Part shown: in pieces, positions 45,528 to 54,199 of the stretch | Layout of the letters: every line of letters begins with the position of its first letter | Position numbering within the stretch: position 1 is the first letter of the stretch | DNA from: Paracoccus caeni | GTDB lineage: Bacteria; Pseudomonadota; Alphaproteobacteria; Rhodobacterales; Rhodobacteraceae | DNA length: 64,000 nt | Reading direction: 5' to 3' | NCBI RefSeq assembly: GCF_016629665.1 | Contig: NZ_JAEPRQ010000008.1 | Span: 62,001-126,000, forward strand | The notes under the pieces: model-generated | Databases searched by the model: none | Seen by the model: the letters and a program-made list of their open reading frames with translations, nothing else | What the model was told of the DNA's origin: nothing | Made by a program: the position numbers and the translations under genes

Positions 45528-46115
45528 TCACTCGCCCGTGACAAGCGGAGCGGGGATGATCGACGGGTCCACGGGATAAGGTTCGACGCGCGCCAACGGA
45601 TTGCCGAAATCCGCCCATAGATCGGTGCCGTCGGGGAACCAGTAAAGCTGCGAATAGCCAAGCGCCGAGAGCCTCTTGGCGGTGTTCCAGCTTAGCCAGC
45701 AATCGACCTTGCAGAAAATGACGATGGGAGTGTCGCGCCGATTCCCGGTCAGTTCTTCGACGCTTTGGGTGAGATAGGCTTCTTCCCACGGTTCCAGCTT
45801 GCCCCAGCCTACGACCGGCAGCCAGACCGCGCCGGGTAGGCTGTCGCGCGCCTCGCTTGCGATCCATGTGCCGTCCGCGCGGATACGAAAATTGCGCAGC
45901 CCGACCACGTCCAGCAATAGCGCCTTTTCGTCGATCAACCGCTCTACATCGGCCCAATCGACGGTCGTTGCGCCCGGTGCGGTGGCGGGCACGGGCGCGC
46001 GATAGTCATGCATCCTGAAGCCTGTTTCGGCTTCAGAAACAGGGGCTTCGGCGTGAAGCGGCGGCAGTCCTGACGCCAACAGCAGCCCAAGTGCAAGGAT
46101 CGTCAAGCCGCGCAT
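45528..46115 (-). CDS. CxxxCW rhodanese-like protein of PQQ catabolism
   Basis: The 195-residue exported protein starts with a signal peptide (RGLTILALGLLLASGLPPLHA). Its rhodanese-like domain includes WADVERLIDEKALLLDV and the diagnostic cysteine motif C135-K-V-D-C139-W140 with SWNTAKRLSALGYSQLYW after it. This is the family named for its PQQ-dependent catabolism association; molecular role unproven. It is divergent from pedF. ATG 46115 is preferred because it opens the signal peptide, though no strong ribosome site is visible. Confidence 0.85.
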   Translation of the reverse strand: MRGLTILALGLLLASGLPPLHAEAPVSEAETGFRMHDYRAPVPATAPGATTVDWADVERLIDEKALLLDVVGLRNFRIRADGTWIASEARDSLPGAVWLPVVGWGKLEPWEEAYLTQSVEELTGNRRDTPIVIFCKVDCWLSWNTAKRLSALGYSQLYWFPDGTDLWADFGNPLARVEPYPVDPSIIPAPLVTGE

Positions 46116-46211
46116 ACGACCATTGGACAATTTACCCTCCGGGGTTCTCAGAAGATTTTGAAGTCCTGTTTCCGGTCCCCGTGCAATGCAGAGAGAAGGC
46201 ATAGAACCACG

Positions 46212-46886
46212 ATGTCACGCAAGCCCCTTATGCTAGCCCTTCCGCTGATCCTGTGTGCAGGTCTGGCCTATTCCCACGGCGATGCCGTGCCGCAGGCGGT
46301 CAATACGGCGGGCCTTCCCGAACTTCCCGAAGTAGGTGTCGAGAACCCTTGGCGCGAGGCCGAGGACGATGTGCGGATCAAAGCGTTCGAGATCGGTGCC
46401 AAAGGCTACAACAGCAACTGCGCCCGTTGTCACGGGCTAGAGGGGATCTCGGGCGGGCTTGCGCCCGATCTGCGGTTTCTTGAGGCGACCGATTTCGGCG
46501 ATGAATGGTATCTCGACCGGGTTATGAACGGCTACGAACAGAACGGCGCGGTGAAGATGCCCCCCTTTGGCGACATTTTCACGCCGCAGGCTGTCTGGGC
46601 GATCCGGGTCTATATCGAGACGCTTCCTGATGCCGACGAGGTCTCGGACCGCGAAAGCGAGCTGGCAGCATTTCAGGAGAAGGTGAAGGGCGTCACCGAA
46701 GGCACCGATCCGGCCGAGGTCTCGGCCCTGGTCGAAGAGCTGAACACCGCAGGCGACAGTTTCGCCGCGCTGTCGGGTGGTGAGCAGTCGGTGACGGTCC
46801 TGCATCGCGCCGCGCATTTGATCGAGGTCAATCCGGCCCGCGGCTCTGCGGCGGCTGACCTGATCGCCGCTGAAATCGCCAAGTGA
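46212..46886 (+). CDS. pedF: Cytochrome c-550 PedF
   Basis: A signal peptide (LALPLILCAGLAYSHG) precedes a monohaem domain with C70-x-x-C73-H74 (CARCH) and a likely axial methionine M116 in VKMPPFGDIF. PedF-type cytochromes neighbour PQQ-dependent alcohol dehydrogenases and are the probable electron acceptor. The C-terminal half, after residue 140, is a helical extension (ESELAAFQEKVKGV). It opens the operon that continues through exaA. Confidence 0.9.
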   Translation: MSRKPLMLALPLILCAGLAYSHGDAVPQAVNTAGLPELPEVGVENPWREAEDDVRIKAFEIGAKGYNSNCARCHGLEGISGGLAPDLRFLEATDFGDEWYLDRVMNGYEQNGAVKMPPFGDIFTPQAVWAIRVYIETLPDADEVSDRESELAAFQEKVKGVTEGTDPAEVSALVEELNTAGDSFAALSGGEQSVTVLHRAAHLIEVNPARGSAAADLIAAEIAK

Positions 46887-46893
46887 CAAGGTG

Positions 46894-47670
46894 ATGGGCG
46901 GAACGCTGCAACAGAGGCTGGCGGGCGGCGATGAGCCGCTGATCGTCGGTGCGACCGGCGCCGCCGCCGTCGGAGGCGATGCCTTTGACAGCGGCATGTG
47001 GCCGCTGCACCGGGCCGAGTATCTGGGCGATCCGCAGAACTGGGTGAACGATCCCGCCACCATCGTCCTTGCCCCGAAAGCCGCCGAGGATTCGGGTCAT
47101 GTGCCGTTCCTGATCGACGCGACCGGGCTGGATGGTTCGGTGGATGAGATCGTCGTGACCATCGACTACAGCCCCTTCCCCCATGCGCTGACCTTCCGTC
47201 CGGGCCGGGCCAAGCCGTTTCTGGCATTCGCCGTGAAATACGAAATTGCGGGGGCGCTGCGTGCCTCGGCGCGGGTGGATGACGGCTGGCATGTTGGGGC
47301 TGCCTGGGTCAGCGCGCTTGGCGGTGGGTGCAGCGCGCCTGCCGTCGCCCATGCGCGGCCCGACTGGCAACAGGGTTTCGGCGAATTGCGCGCCCGGATT
47401 TGGGCCGATACCGGGCGGCTGCGGCTGAATCTGCGGCATCCACAGGATACCGGACTGGCCGATGGCATCCCTGCGCATCACCTGACGCAATTGCGGCTGC
47501 TGGATGCGGCGGGCGAGGTGATCGCGTCGCTTGACCTGTTCGAGCCGCTGGAGGAAAACCCCTCGCTGACCTTCATCCTGCCGCCGGAACTGGCGGCCGC
47601 GCCGGTCACGATCAGCGCGCAGGACAATCTGGGCAACAGCTTCACCGGCACGGTCGAGGCGATGGCATGA
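46894..47670 (+). CDS. SoxYZ-like carrier associated with quinoprotein dehydrogenase
   Basis: The N-terminal half is SoxY-like (DSGMWPLHRAEYLGD, VPFLIDATGLDGSVDEIVVTIDYSP) and ends in the swinging-arm-like cysteine motif GGGCSAP near residue 146; the C-terminal half is SoxZ-like (RIWADTGRLRLNLRHPQDTGL and ITISAQDNLGNSFTG-type end). Thus a Y-Z fusion with the reactive cysteine inside. Translation starts at ATG 46894 or GTG 46891, 5-8 bases after pedF. I cannot see a normal signal peptide at this start, unlike its neighbours. Confidence 0.85.
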   Translation: MGGTLQQRLAGGDEPLIVGATGAAAVGGDAFDSGMWPLHRAEYLGDPQNWVNDPATIVLAPKAAEDSGHVPFLIDATGLDGSVDEIVVTIDYSPFPHALTFRPGRAKPFLAFAVKYEIAGALRASARVDDGWHVGAAWVSALGGGCSAPAVAHARPDWQQGFGELRARIWADTGRLRLNLRHPQDTGLADGIPAHHLTQLRLLDAAGEVIASLDLFEPLEENPSLTFILPPELAAAPVTISAQDNLGNSFTGTVEAMA

Positions 47671-48623
47671 ACATCCTCGCCCCCACACGCCGTCAGCTTC
47701 TGGCCGGAGCCGCCGCGACCCTGCTGCCGATCCCGGCATTTGCCAGCACCAGCAGCCGTTTCGGCTTCGCTCCGGTCGAGGTGGCAAACGGCATCTGGAT
47801 GATCGAGGGCGCGCGCGAGGTCTTCTCGCGCGAAAATGGCGGTGCCATCGTCAATATCGCCTTCATCGAAACCCCGCAGGGCGCGGTTGTGGTCGATACC
47901 GGCTCCAACCTTTCCATGGGTCAGGAAATCCGCGCCTTTGCCGAGGAGCGGCTGGGCGGGGTGGCGCTGGTGGTGAATACGCACCATCACCCGGATCACT
48001 GGTTCGGCAATGCGGCCTTCGACGACTGCCGGATCGTGGCGCTGGAAGAGACCATTTCCACCTGCACCCAATATGCGCAGGATTTCGCGGAATCGCTTTA
48101 CGCGATCCTTGGATCGTGGATGCGCGGCACCAATACCCGCCCCGGCGACAGTCCGATGCAGGGCGGAGAAGCGCGGATCGGCGGGCGGTCGATGCGGTTC
48201 ATCGCGCTGTCGGGCCACACCCAAGCCGATCTGGCGATCCTTGACGAAGAAACCGGCACGCTGATCGCGGGCGATCTGCTGTTTCTGGACCGCGCGCCAA
48301 GCCTGCCGGATGCGGATTTCGCCGCATGGAACGCCGCGCTGGACGAATTGCAGGCGCTGGCGCCGTCGGGGACGGTGCCGGGTCATGGCCCCTTCGACCG
48401 CACGGATCAGGCACTGGTGCAGACCCGCGCCTATCTGACCGCGACGCGGGCGCGGCTGGATCAGGCGGCGGCGCTTGGCCTGTCGCCGATCGAGGCGATG
48501 TCCGCAGGCCCGGTGCCCGAATTTGCCGGGCTTGGCGCCAACCCCGAGGAATATCTCCGCTCCGTCGTGCAGCGATGGGCGGATCACGAGACAGAGGCAC
48601 TGCCACTGATTGGCGGACTCTGA
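47667..48623 (+). CDS. Quinoprotein relay zinc metallohydrolase (MBL fold)
   Basis: A Tat-like signal (TRRQLLAGAAATLLPIPAFA) begins the protein. The metallo-beta-lactamase motif HHHPDH is at residues 106-111, with the metal Asp/His downstream in ALSGHTQADLAIL, AGDLLF and VPGHGPF. SoxH-like relatives occur next to PQQ dehydrogenases and are named quinoprotein relay zinc metallohydrolases, without a proven substrate. It overlaps the SoxYZ-like stop by four bases. Confidence 0.88.
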   Translation: MNILAPTRRQLLAGAAATLLPIPAFASTSSRFGFAPVEVANGIWMIEGAREVFSRENGGAIVNIAFIETPQGAVVVDTGSNLSMGQEIRAFAEERLGGVALVVNTHHHPDHWFGNAAFDDCRIVALEETISTCTQYAQDFAESLYAILGSWMRGTNTRPGDSPMQGGEARIGGRSMRFIALSGHTQADLAILDEETGTLIAGDLLFLDRAPSLPDADFAAWNAALDELQALAPSGTVPGHGPFDRTDQALVQTRAYLTATRARLDQAAALGLSPIEAMSAGPVPEFAGLGANPEEYLRSVVQRWADHETEALPLIGGL

Positions 48624-48674
48624 AGGAAGCTCCGGGCGCAGGTCCGGCCTGTTCATGAGATGGAGGAGACAACC

Positions 48675-50555
48675 ATGACCAGATTGCTGAAACTGACGAC
48701 AGCCAGCACACTGGCACTTGTTTGCGCGGGGGCGCTGTCCTTCGCTCAGGCACGTGAAGTCAAGGACGTGACGTGGGAAGACATTCTGAACGACCACGAA
48801 ACGACCGAAGACGTGCTGATGTATGGCCTTGGCAACAATGCCCAGCGTTGGTCCACGTTGAACCAGATCGACACCGAGACGGTGGGCTTTCTGCGTCCCG
48901 CATGGGCATTCTCGTTCGGGGATGAAAAGCAGCGCGGGCAGGAAACGCAGGCGCTGATCCATGACGGCGTGATCTATGTCACCGGCTCTTACAGCCGGAT
49001 GTGGGCGCTGGACGCCAAAACCGGCGAGCGGCTGTGGAAATTCGAGGCACGTCTGCCCGACGACATCCGCCCCTGCTGCGACGTGGTGAACCGCGGTGCG
49101 GCGATCTATGGCGACAAAGTGTTCTTCGGGGCGCTGGATGCATCGATCTATGCGCTTGACCGCGAGACCGGCAAGGTCGTCTGGCGCGAGAAGTTCGAGG
49201 ATCACAAGGTCGGCTATACGATGACCGGCGCGCCGACGATCGTGCAGGACAAGGAAACCGGCCGGGTCATGCTGATCCACGGCTCGTCCGGGGATGAGTT
49301 CGGCGTGGTCGGCAGGCTTTACGCCCGCGATGTCGATACCGGCGAGGAAATCTGGATGCTGCCCTTCGTGGAAGGCCATACCGGCCGCCTGAACGGCGAA
49401 GACAGCATCGTGACCGGCGATCCCGAAGCGCCCTCGTGGCCCGTCAACGACGATGGCAGCAAGGTCGAGGCATGGAGCCATGGCGGCGGTGCGCCTTGGC
49501 AGTCGGCAGCCTATGACCCCGAGACGAACACCATCGTCGTCGGTGCAGGCAACCCGGCCCCGTGGAACACCTGGGCCCGTTCGCAGGGTGACAATTACTG
49601 GGATTACGACTCGCTCTATACTTCGGGTCAGGCCTATGTGAACCCGTCCGACGGCAAGCTGATCGGCTTCTATCAGCACACGCCGAACGACGCATGGGAC
49701 TTCTCGGGGAATAACGAGATCATCCTGTTCGACTATACCGACAAGGACGGCAACACCCACCGCGCCGGTGGCCATGCCGACCGGAACGGCTTCTTCTACG
49801 TCACCGATGTCGATGCGCTCAGCGACCGCGAGAATGCCGAGATCAACCGCCCGACCGCGCTGCTGAACGCCTTCCCCTTCGTGGACGAGATCAGCTGGGC
49901 CAGCGGCATCGATCTGGAGACCGGCCGCCCGATCGAGAACGAGGGCCAGCGTCCGCCGCTGCCCGCCGAGGGTGAGGACAAGGGTGCCACCATTCAGGTC
50001 ACTCCGCCGTTCCTTGGCGGCAAGAACTGGAACCCGATGGCCTATTCGCAGGACACCGGCCTGTTCTACATCCCGGCCAACAACTGGACCGAGGATTACT
50101 GGACCGAGAACGTGACCTATCAGGCGGGTGCTGCCTATCTGGGTCAGGGCTTCCGTATCAAGCGGCTGCATGACGACCATATCGGCACGCTGCGGGCCTT
50201 TGACCCGGCCACGGGTGAGAAGAAGTGGGAACATAATGAAGAATTCCCGCTTTGGGCAGGCGTGCTGGCGACCGGCGGCAATCTGGTCTTCACCGGCACC
50301 TCGGACGGGTTCGTGAAGGCCTTCAATTCCGAGACCGGCGAAGAGCTGTGGAAGTTCCAGACCGGCTCGGGGATCGTCTCGTCGCCCGTCACTTGGGAAA
50401 TGGACGGCAAGCAATATCTGGGCATCGCCTCGGGCTATGGCGGCGCTGTGCCGCTGTGGGGCGGTGACATGGCACAGTTGACCACGCAGGTCAGCCAAGG
50501 AGGCTCGTTCTGGGTGTTCGAGATCCCGGACGACGTGCTGGCGTCCAGCCAGTAA
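48675..50555 (+). CDS. exaA: PQQ-dependent alcohol dehydrogenase, ExaA/PedE type
   Basis: The 626-residue exported quinoprotein (signal peptide ending LSFAQA) is close to ExaA of Pseudomonas aeruginosa throughout. Adjacent cysteines C134-C135 (RPCCDVVNRG), metal ligand E208 (SGDEFG) and catalytic D342 in WDFSG are visible. Residue 344, two after the catalytic Asp, is Ser, not Asp, so a calcium enzyme is expected rather than a lanthanide one. It oxidises ethanol and other alcohols to aldehydes in the periplasm. GGAGGA fixes the start at 48675. A hairpin terminator follows. Confidence 0.95.
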   Translation: MTRLLKLTTASTLALVCAGALSFAQAREVKDVTWEDILNDHETTEDVLMYGLGNNAQRWSTLNQIDTETVGFLRPAWAFSFGDEKQRGQETQALIHDGVIYVTGSYSRMWALDAKTGERLWKFEARLPDDIRPCCDVVNRGAAIYGDKVFFGALDASIYALDRETGKVVWREKFEDHKVGYTMTGAPTIVQDKETGRVMLIHGSSGDEFGVVGRLYARDVDTGEEIWMLPFVEGHTGRLNGEDSIVTGDPEAPSWPVNDDGSKVEAWSHGGGAPWQSAAYDPETNTIVVGAGNPAPWNTWARSQGDNYWDYDSLYTSGQAYVNPSDGKLIGFYQHTPNDAWDFSGNNEIILFDYTDKDGNTHRAGGHADRNGFFYVTDVDALSDRENAEINRPTALLNAFPFVDEISWASGIDLETGRPIENEGQRPPLPAEGEDKGATIQVTPPFLGGKNWNPMAYSQDTGLFYIPANNWTEDYWTENVTYQAGAAYLGQGFRIKRLHDDHIGTLRAFDPATGEKKWEHNEEFPLWAGVLATGGNLVFTGTSDGFVKAFNSETGEELWKFQTGSGIVSSPVTWEMDGKQYLGIASGYGGAVPLWGGDMAQLTTQVSQGGSFWVFEIPDDVLASSQ

Positions 50556-50576
50556 GGCCGGTCGGCCAATGACAGA

Positions 50577-50602
50577 CCAGGGGCCGGGCAACCGGCCTCT
50601 GG
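50577..50602 (+). terminator. Hairpin terminator after exaA
   Basis: CCAGGGGCCGG and CCGGCCTCTGG pair (one G-T wobble) around a GCAA tetraloop, 22 bases past the exaA stop. A short T-rich run (TCTTT) follows. It may reduce transcription into the downstream genes. Confidence 0.75.
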
Positions 50603-50632
50603 CAATTCGCTCTTTCCCCCGGAGATAAATCC

Positions 50633-51259
50633 ATGTCCAGAATCCTGCCTGTCCTTGCGGTCTTTCTGTCCGTCGGCAGCGGCCATGCCATCACCGCCGA
50701 CCAGCCCGTCAGCAACGGCGAATTCCGCATCATCGTGGACGAGCCGACCCCGCGTGAGGGGCCGCTTCTCATCGATGGCTGCGAGATCAAGCCCGGCGCA
50801 TCCTGCCCCGGCATCGACCTCAGCCACGCAAATCTGCGCGGTCTGAACCTCAGCGGCGCCGATTTCAGCGGCGCGAAGATGCTGCGGGCGGATCTGTTCG
50901 GCGCGGAACTGCGCGGCGCGAACCTGTCGGGGACCGATCTGCGCGGCGCGGATTTGTCGATGACGCAGGCTCAGGGCATCGATGTCAGCAATGCCGATCT
51001 GACCGGCGCCAATCTTGATTTCGCCCGCCTGTCCGGCGCGGACTTTACCGGCGCGAACCTGACGGCGGCCTCGCTCGAGGCGGTGATGGCGCCGAAATCG
51101 CGCTTCGTCGGGGCGCAGGTGATTGGCGCGAACCTGATGGAAGCCAAGTTCTACAATGCCGATTTCGCAGAAGCGACGATGGCTGGCAACAGTGCGCCCT
51201 ATGCCATCTGGGAAGGCGTGCATATGGAGAACTGCACCGGATGTCCGGTCGATTGGTGA
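50633..51259 (+). CDS. Exported pentapeptide-repeat protein
   Basis: The signal peptide (ILPVLAVFLSVGSGHA) is followed by a cysteine-containing segment (GCEIKPGASCPGIDLSHANL) and about twenty pentapeptide units of the A(D/N)LxG kind, forming a right-handed beta-helix. The C-terminus MENCTGCPVDW has two more cysteines, so the helix may be clamped by disulfides. Periplasmic location is unlike the cytoplasmic gyrase-protecting pentapeptides. Lying right after exaA, it may scaffold or stabilise the oxidation module. Confidence 0.85.
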   Translation: MSRILPVLAVFLSVGSGHAITADQPVSNGEFRIIVDEPTPREGPLLIDGCEIKPGASCPGIDLSHANLRGLNLSGADFSGAKMLRADLFGAELRGANLSGTDLRGADLSMTQAQGIDVSNADLTGANLDFARLSGADFTGANLTAASLEAVMAPKSRFVGAQVIGANLMEAKFYNADFAEATMAGNSAPYAIWEGVHMENCTGCPVDW

Positions 51260-51645
51260 CGCTTGCGCTGGTGCTGGCGGCCTTGCCCGCCGGCGCACAG
51301 CAAAGCGAACTTGCCGCAAGTATCGCCGCCTGCCGTCTTGAGACCGAGACGGCAGCGCGGCTTCAATGTTACGACAAGCTGCCGGTCCGCGATCGCCGCA
51401 TGGATATCAAGGGTTTCGGCACCTACATCACCCCGCCCTTCGATCTCAGCGCGCCGATGATGCTGAATTTCGAAAGCATGGATGCGGTGCTGGTGGTCTA
51501 TCTTCTCGACAGCGAGGGGGAGGTGGTGCAGAATCTCCATCAGGCTGGAGTGGGCATCAATCAATACGCTATCCCCCGTCCGGGGCGCTATTCGGTGCAG
51601 ATCAACGCATCCGGCGGCTGGAGGATCTGGCTGGAAGAGGGATGA
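51241..51645 (+). CDS. Small exported protein of unknown function
   Basis: 134 residues with a signal peptide (LVTLALVLAALPAGA). The short motif AACRLETETAARLQCYDKLP contains two cysteines about fifteen residues apart, and a C-terminal beta-rich part has YSVQINASGGWRIWLEEG, resembling an immunoglobulin-like or pre-peptidase fold. It overlaps the pentapeptide gene by 19 bases, so the two are made together. I do not recognise the family. Confidence 0.65.
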   Translation: MSGRLVTLALVLAALPAGAQQSELAASIAACRLETETAARLQCYDKLPVRDRRMDIKGFGTYITPPFDLSAPMMLNFESMDAVLVVYLLDSEGEVVQNLHQAGVGINQYAIPRPGRYSVQINASGGWRIWLEEG

Positions 51646-51816
51646 ATTTGCGACCAAGGTCGTATTTCCATGATGCCGCCCAGAACCGATGCTGTAATGA
51701 TCGAAAGCCGTTTTGGCACAACCGTGGCGGGTTTCGACGAACTGGATTTGAATGACGTTCACCGGACCCATCAACGCGCCGTGCCAGTTGACCGGCAGGG
51801 AAGACAGGAACACCGT

Positions 51817-52503
51817 ATGCAGCAGCTGATGGAAAGGCCGACACGAACCATGCAGCTTGCCTCGGCGCTGATCGTCGATGATCACCCGTTGTTCTGCGAC
51901 GCTTTGTCGATGACCTTGCGCGGCGCTTTCGGCATGTCGCAGGTCGAGGCCGTCGGCAGCCTGGAAGCCGCGTTGGACTGGCTGAAGCGTCACCCCTTGC
52001 CTGATGTGCTGGTGCTTGACCTTAACCTGCCCGATGTGAACGGGCTGGACGGTGTCGTCCGCATCCGTCAGGCCGCGCCGGACACGCCTGTCGTGGTCGT
52101 CTCGTCCATGGGCGAGGGTCGGATCGTCAATGCGGCGTTGCAGGCTGGCGTGGATGCCTTTGTCCCGAAACACGCCGACCGCAACGAATTCCGCGAAGCC
52201 TTCGAGGTCATTGCGCGGGGCGAGATCCATGCCAGCCGACTGGCGCTGAAAACCTCTGATCTGCCATCGTCCGAGGACAGTCTAACCCGGCTGGCGCTGC
52301 TGACACCGCAGCAGGCGAAGATCCTGCAACTGGTCAGTTCGGGCCTGATGAACAAGCAGATCGCGTGGGAGCTGTCGATTGCCGAAACCACGGTCAAGGC
52401 GCATATCACCGCGATCATGCGCAAGCTGGGCGTCCAGACCCGCACGCAGGCGGCGCTTTTCGCGCAGGATCTGAGCTTCTCTTCCTTCAAGCCGGATGAG
52501 TGA
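51817..52503 (+). CDS. LuxR-type response regulator
   Basis: Receiver domain with acidic pair D21-D22, phosphorylation site D68 in VLVLDLNLPD and K residue in VPKHAD; the output domain is a LuxR helix-turn-helix (LTPQQAKILQLVSSG, NKQIAWELSIAETTVKAHI). Its place next to exaA and a hybrid kinase parallels the Exa/Erc and FlhSR systems that control alcohol oxidation. ATG 51817, after AGGAA, is preferred; ATG 51850 would also give a complete receiver. Confidence 0.88.
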   Translation: MQQLMERPTRTMQLASALIVDDHPLFCDALSMTLRGAFGMSQVEAVGSLEAALDWLKRHPLPDVLVLDLNLPDVNGLDGVVRIRQAAPDTPVVVVSSMGEGRIVNAALQAGVDAFVPKHADRNEFREAFEVIARGEIHASRLALKTSDLPSSEDSLTRLALLTPQQAKILQLVSSGLMNKQIAWELSIAETTVKAHITAIMRKLGVQTRTQAALFAQDLSFSSFKPDE

Positions 52504-54133
52504 GCGGCGACAGGGACGGTGGGCAGGAACAAGGCCCGAACCGGCAGCACCTCCGGTCCCGGTGCCTGCCCCGCAATCCGACATGATGCGGGCGGCGCTG
52601 GAGCATATCAATCAGGGCGTGGCGACCTTCGATGCGGCGGCCAGGCTGGTTGGCTGGAACCGCCGTTTCGTGCTGCTTCTGGAATTGCCCTTGCCGCTGC
52701 TGCATCCCGGCACGCATTTCAACGCCATCGAGGCCCATATCGCGCGTTTCGCCGATTTCGGCGAAGGCGCGTCACGGGCTGCGTTGAAATCATGGTTGGT
52801 CGGAAAGGAACGGCGGCAGCCGCTTTCCTTCGAGATGCGGCATGAAAACGGCATGATGCTTGACTGTTTCGTGCAGGAAATGCCCGACCGTGGGTTCGTC
52901 CTGTCCCTGAACGATGTGACGCGCGAACGGATGGCGATCCACTCGATGTTGCGGTCGAATGCCACGCTGGAAGCGCGGGTCACGGCGCGAACCGAGGAAC
53001 TGGCCAACGCACTGGACATCGCCGAGCGCGCCAATGCGACCCGCGTCCGCTTTGTTGCTGCGGCAAGCCATGATCTGCTGCAACCCCTTTCTGCAGCGAA
53101 ACTTTACGTGGCTGCGGCCCGCGACGATACCAGCGGCAGCACGCAGGGCGAAACGCTGGACAAGGCGTATAATGCGCTGATCAGCGTCGAGGGTATTCTT
53201 GGCGCGCTGCTGGACATCTCGCGGCTGGAAACCGGCGGGAGCGAGCTGGACATCGCCACCGTGCCGATGTCCCGGCTTCTGGCACAGCTTGCCGAAGAAT
53301 TCGTGCCGGTTGCCGCGCAGAAGGGGTTGCGGCTGGATATCCTGCCCTGCGCCGCCTCGGTCCGCAGTGATCCAGTCTATCTTCGCCGTATCCTGCAGAA
53401 CCTGATCAGCAATGCCATCCGCTATACCGACAGCGGCCGGGTGCTGGTCGGGGCAAGGCGTCGCGGCGACACGATCCGGCTGGAGGTTCGCGATACCGGG
53501 CCGGGCATCGCGCCCGAAGATCAGGCGATGATTTTCCGCGAATTTCACCGCGTGAACCGGGCCAGTTCGGCCTCGGACGGGATCGGGCTGGGCCTTGCCA
53601 TCGTGGACCGCGCCTGCAGGCTTTTGAACCATCCGCTGACGCTGAACTCGGTGCCGGGGCAGGGCACCTGCTTTGCGGTCGAGTTGCCGGTCGTCGCGGC
53701 GCATCCCGGCCTGGCGATGGTCGCCAATGGCGCGGCAGATCGCTTTGAGGCGACGGGCATTGCGGGCGACCGCATCGCCATGCTGGTCGAGAATGACGAG
53801 GAACTGCGCCGCGCCTTTGCCTTGTTGCTGGAGGGGCGGGGCATCGACGTGCTGGAGGCCGCGAACGGGGCCGAGGCGCAGGCGCTGTTGAAAGAGATCG
53901 GCATCGCGCCGGATTACTACCTGATCGATCAGCAGCTTGGTGAAGGCATGACCGGGGTTGAGACGGCCGAGGCGCTGCATGCCGCCCATGGGGTGCGCCC
54001 GACGCGGATCATTACCGCCGACCGCTCGGCCGAGACGCTGCGCGCGGTCGCGGCGGCGGGGTTGGAGATCATGTTCAAGCCCCTTGATATCAAGGCCTTG
54101 GAGGATTTCCTGAGGCAGGAACAGGCTGGCTAG
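52496..54133 (+). CDS. Hybrid histidine kinase with C-terminal receiver
   Basis: 545 residues without membrane helices: a PAS-like domain (ALEHINQGVATFDAAARLVGWNRRF), a coiled segment, H-box H192 in AASHDLLQPLSAAKL, ATPase domain (NAIRYTDSGRV, DTGPGI, GIGLGLAI), then a receiver with D478 (YLIDQQ) and K528 (FKPLD). The HDLLQPL box is typical of the soluble kinases that control quinoprotein dehydrogenase genes. It overlaps the response-regulator stop by 8 bases. Signal unknown. Confidence 0.9.
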   Translation: MSERRQGRWAGTRPEPAAPPVPVPAPQSDMMRAALEHINQGVATFDAAARLVGWNRRFVLLLELPLPLLHPGTHFNAIEAHIARFADFGEGASRAALKSWLVGKERRQPLSFEMRHENGMMLDCFVQEMPDRGFVLSLNDVTRERMAIHSMLRSNATLEARVTARTEELANALDIAERANATRVRFVAAASHDLLQPLSAAKLYVAAARDDTSGSTQGETLDKAYNALISVEGILGALLDISRLETGGSELDIATVPMSRLLAQLAEEFVPVAAQKGLRLDILPCAASVRSDPVYLRRILQNLISNAIRYTDSGRVLVGARRRGDTIRLEVRDTGPGIAPEDQAMIFREFHRVNRASSASDGIGLGLAIVDRACRLLNHPLTLNSVPGQGTCFAVELPVVAAHPGLAMVANGAADRFEATGIAGDRIAMLVENDEELRRAFALLLEGRGIDVLEAANGAEAQALLKEIGIAPDYYLIDQQLGEGMTGVETAEALHAAHGVRPTRIITADRSAETLRAVAAAGLEIMFKPLDIKALEDFLRQEQAG

Positions 54134-54199
54134 ACTAAGGTCCAATTGCAGGAAAACCCCGCTGACGGCACTTTTCCCCCAACCGGAAAAGGAGTGACC

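Noticed and set aside
48675..50555. Lanthanide methanol dehydrogenase XoxF
   Set aside because: The metal-selecting residue is Ser (WDFSG), and the sequence follows ExaA, not XoxF.
47478..50591. A frame of more than 1000 codons opposite exaA and its upstream genes
   Set aside because: It covers the antisense of four well-recognised genes and shows no family features; it lacks stops because of codon bias.
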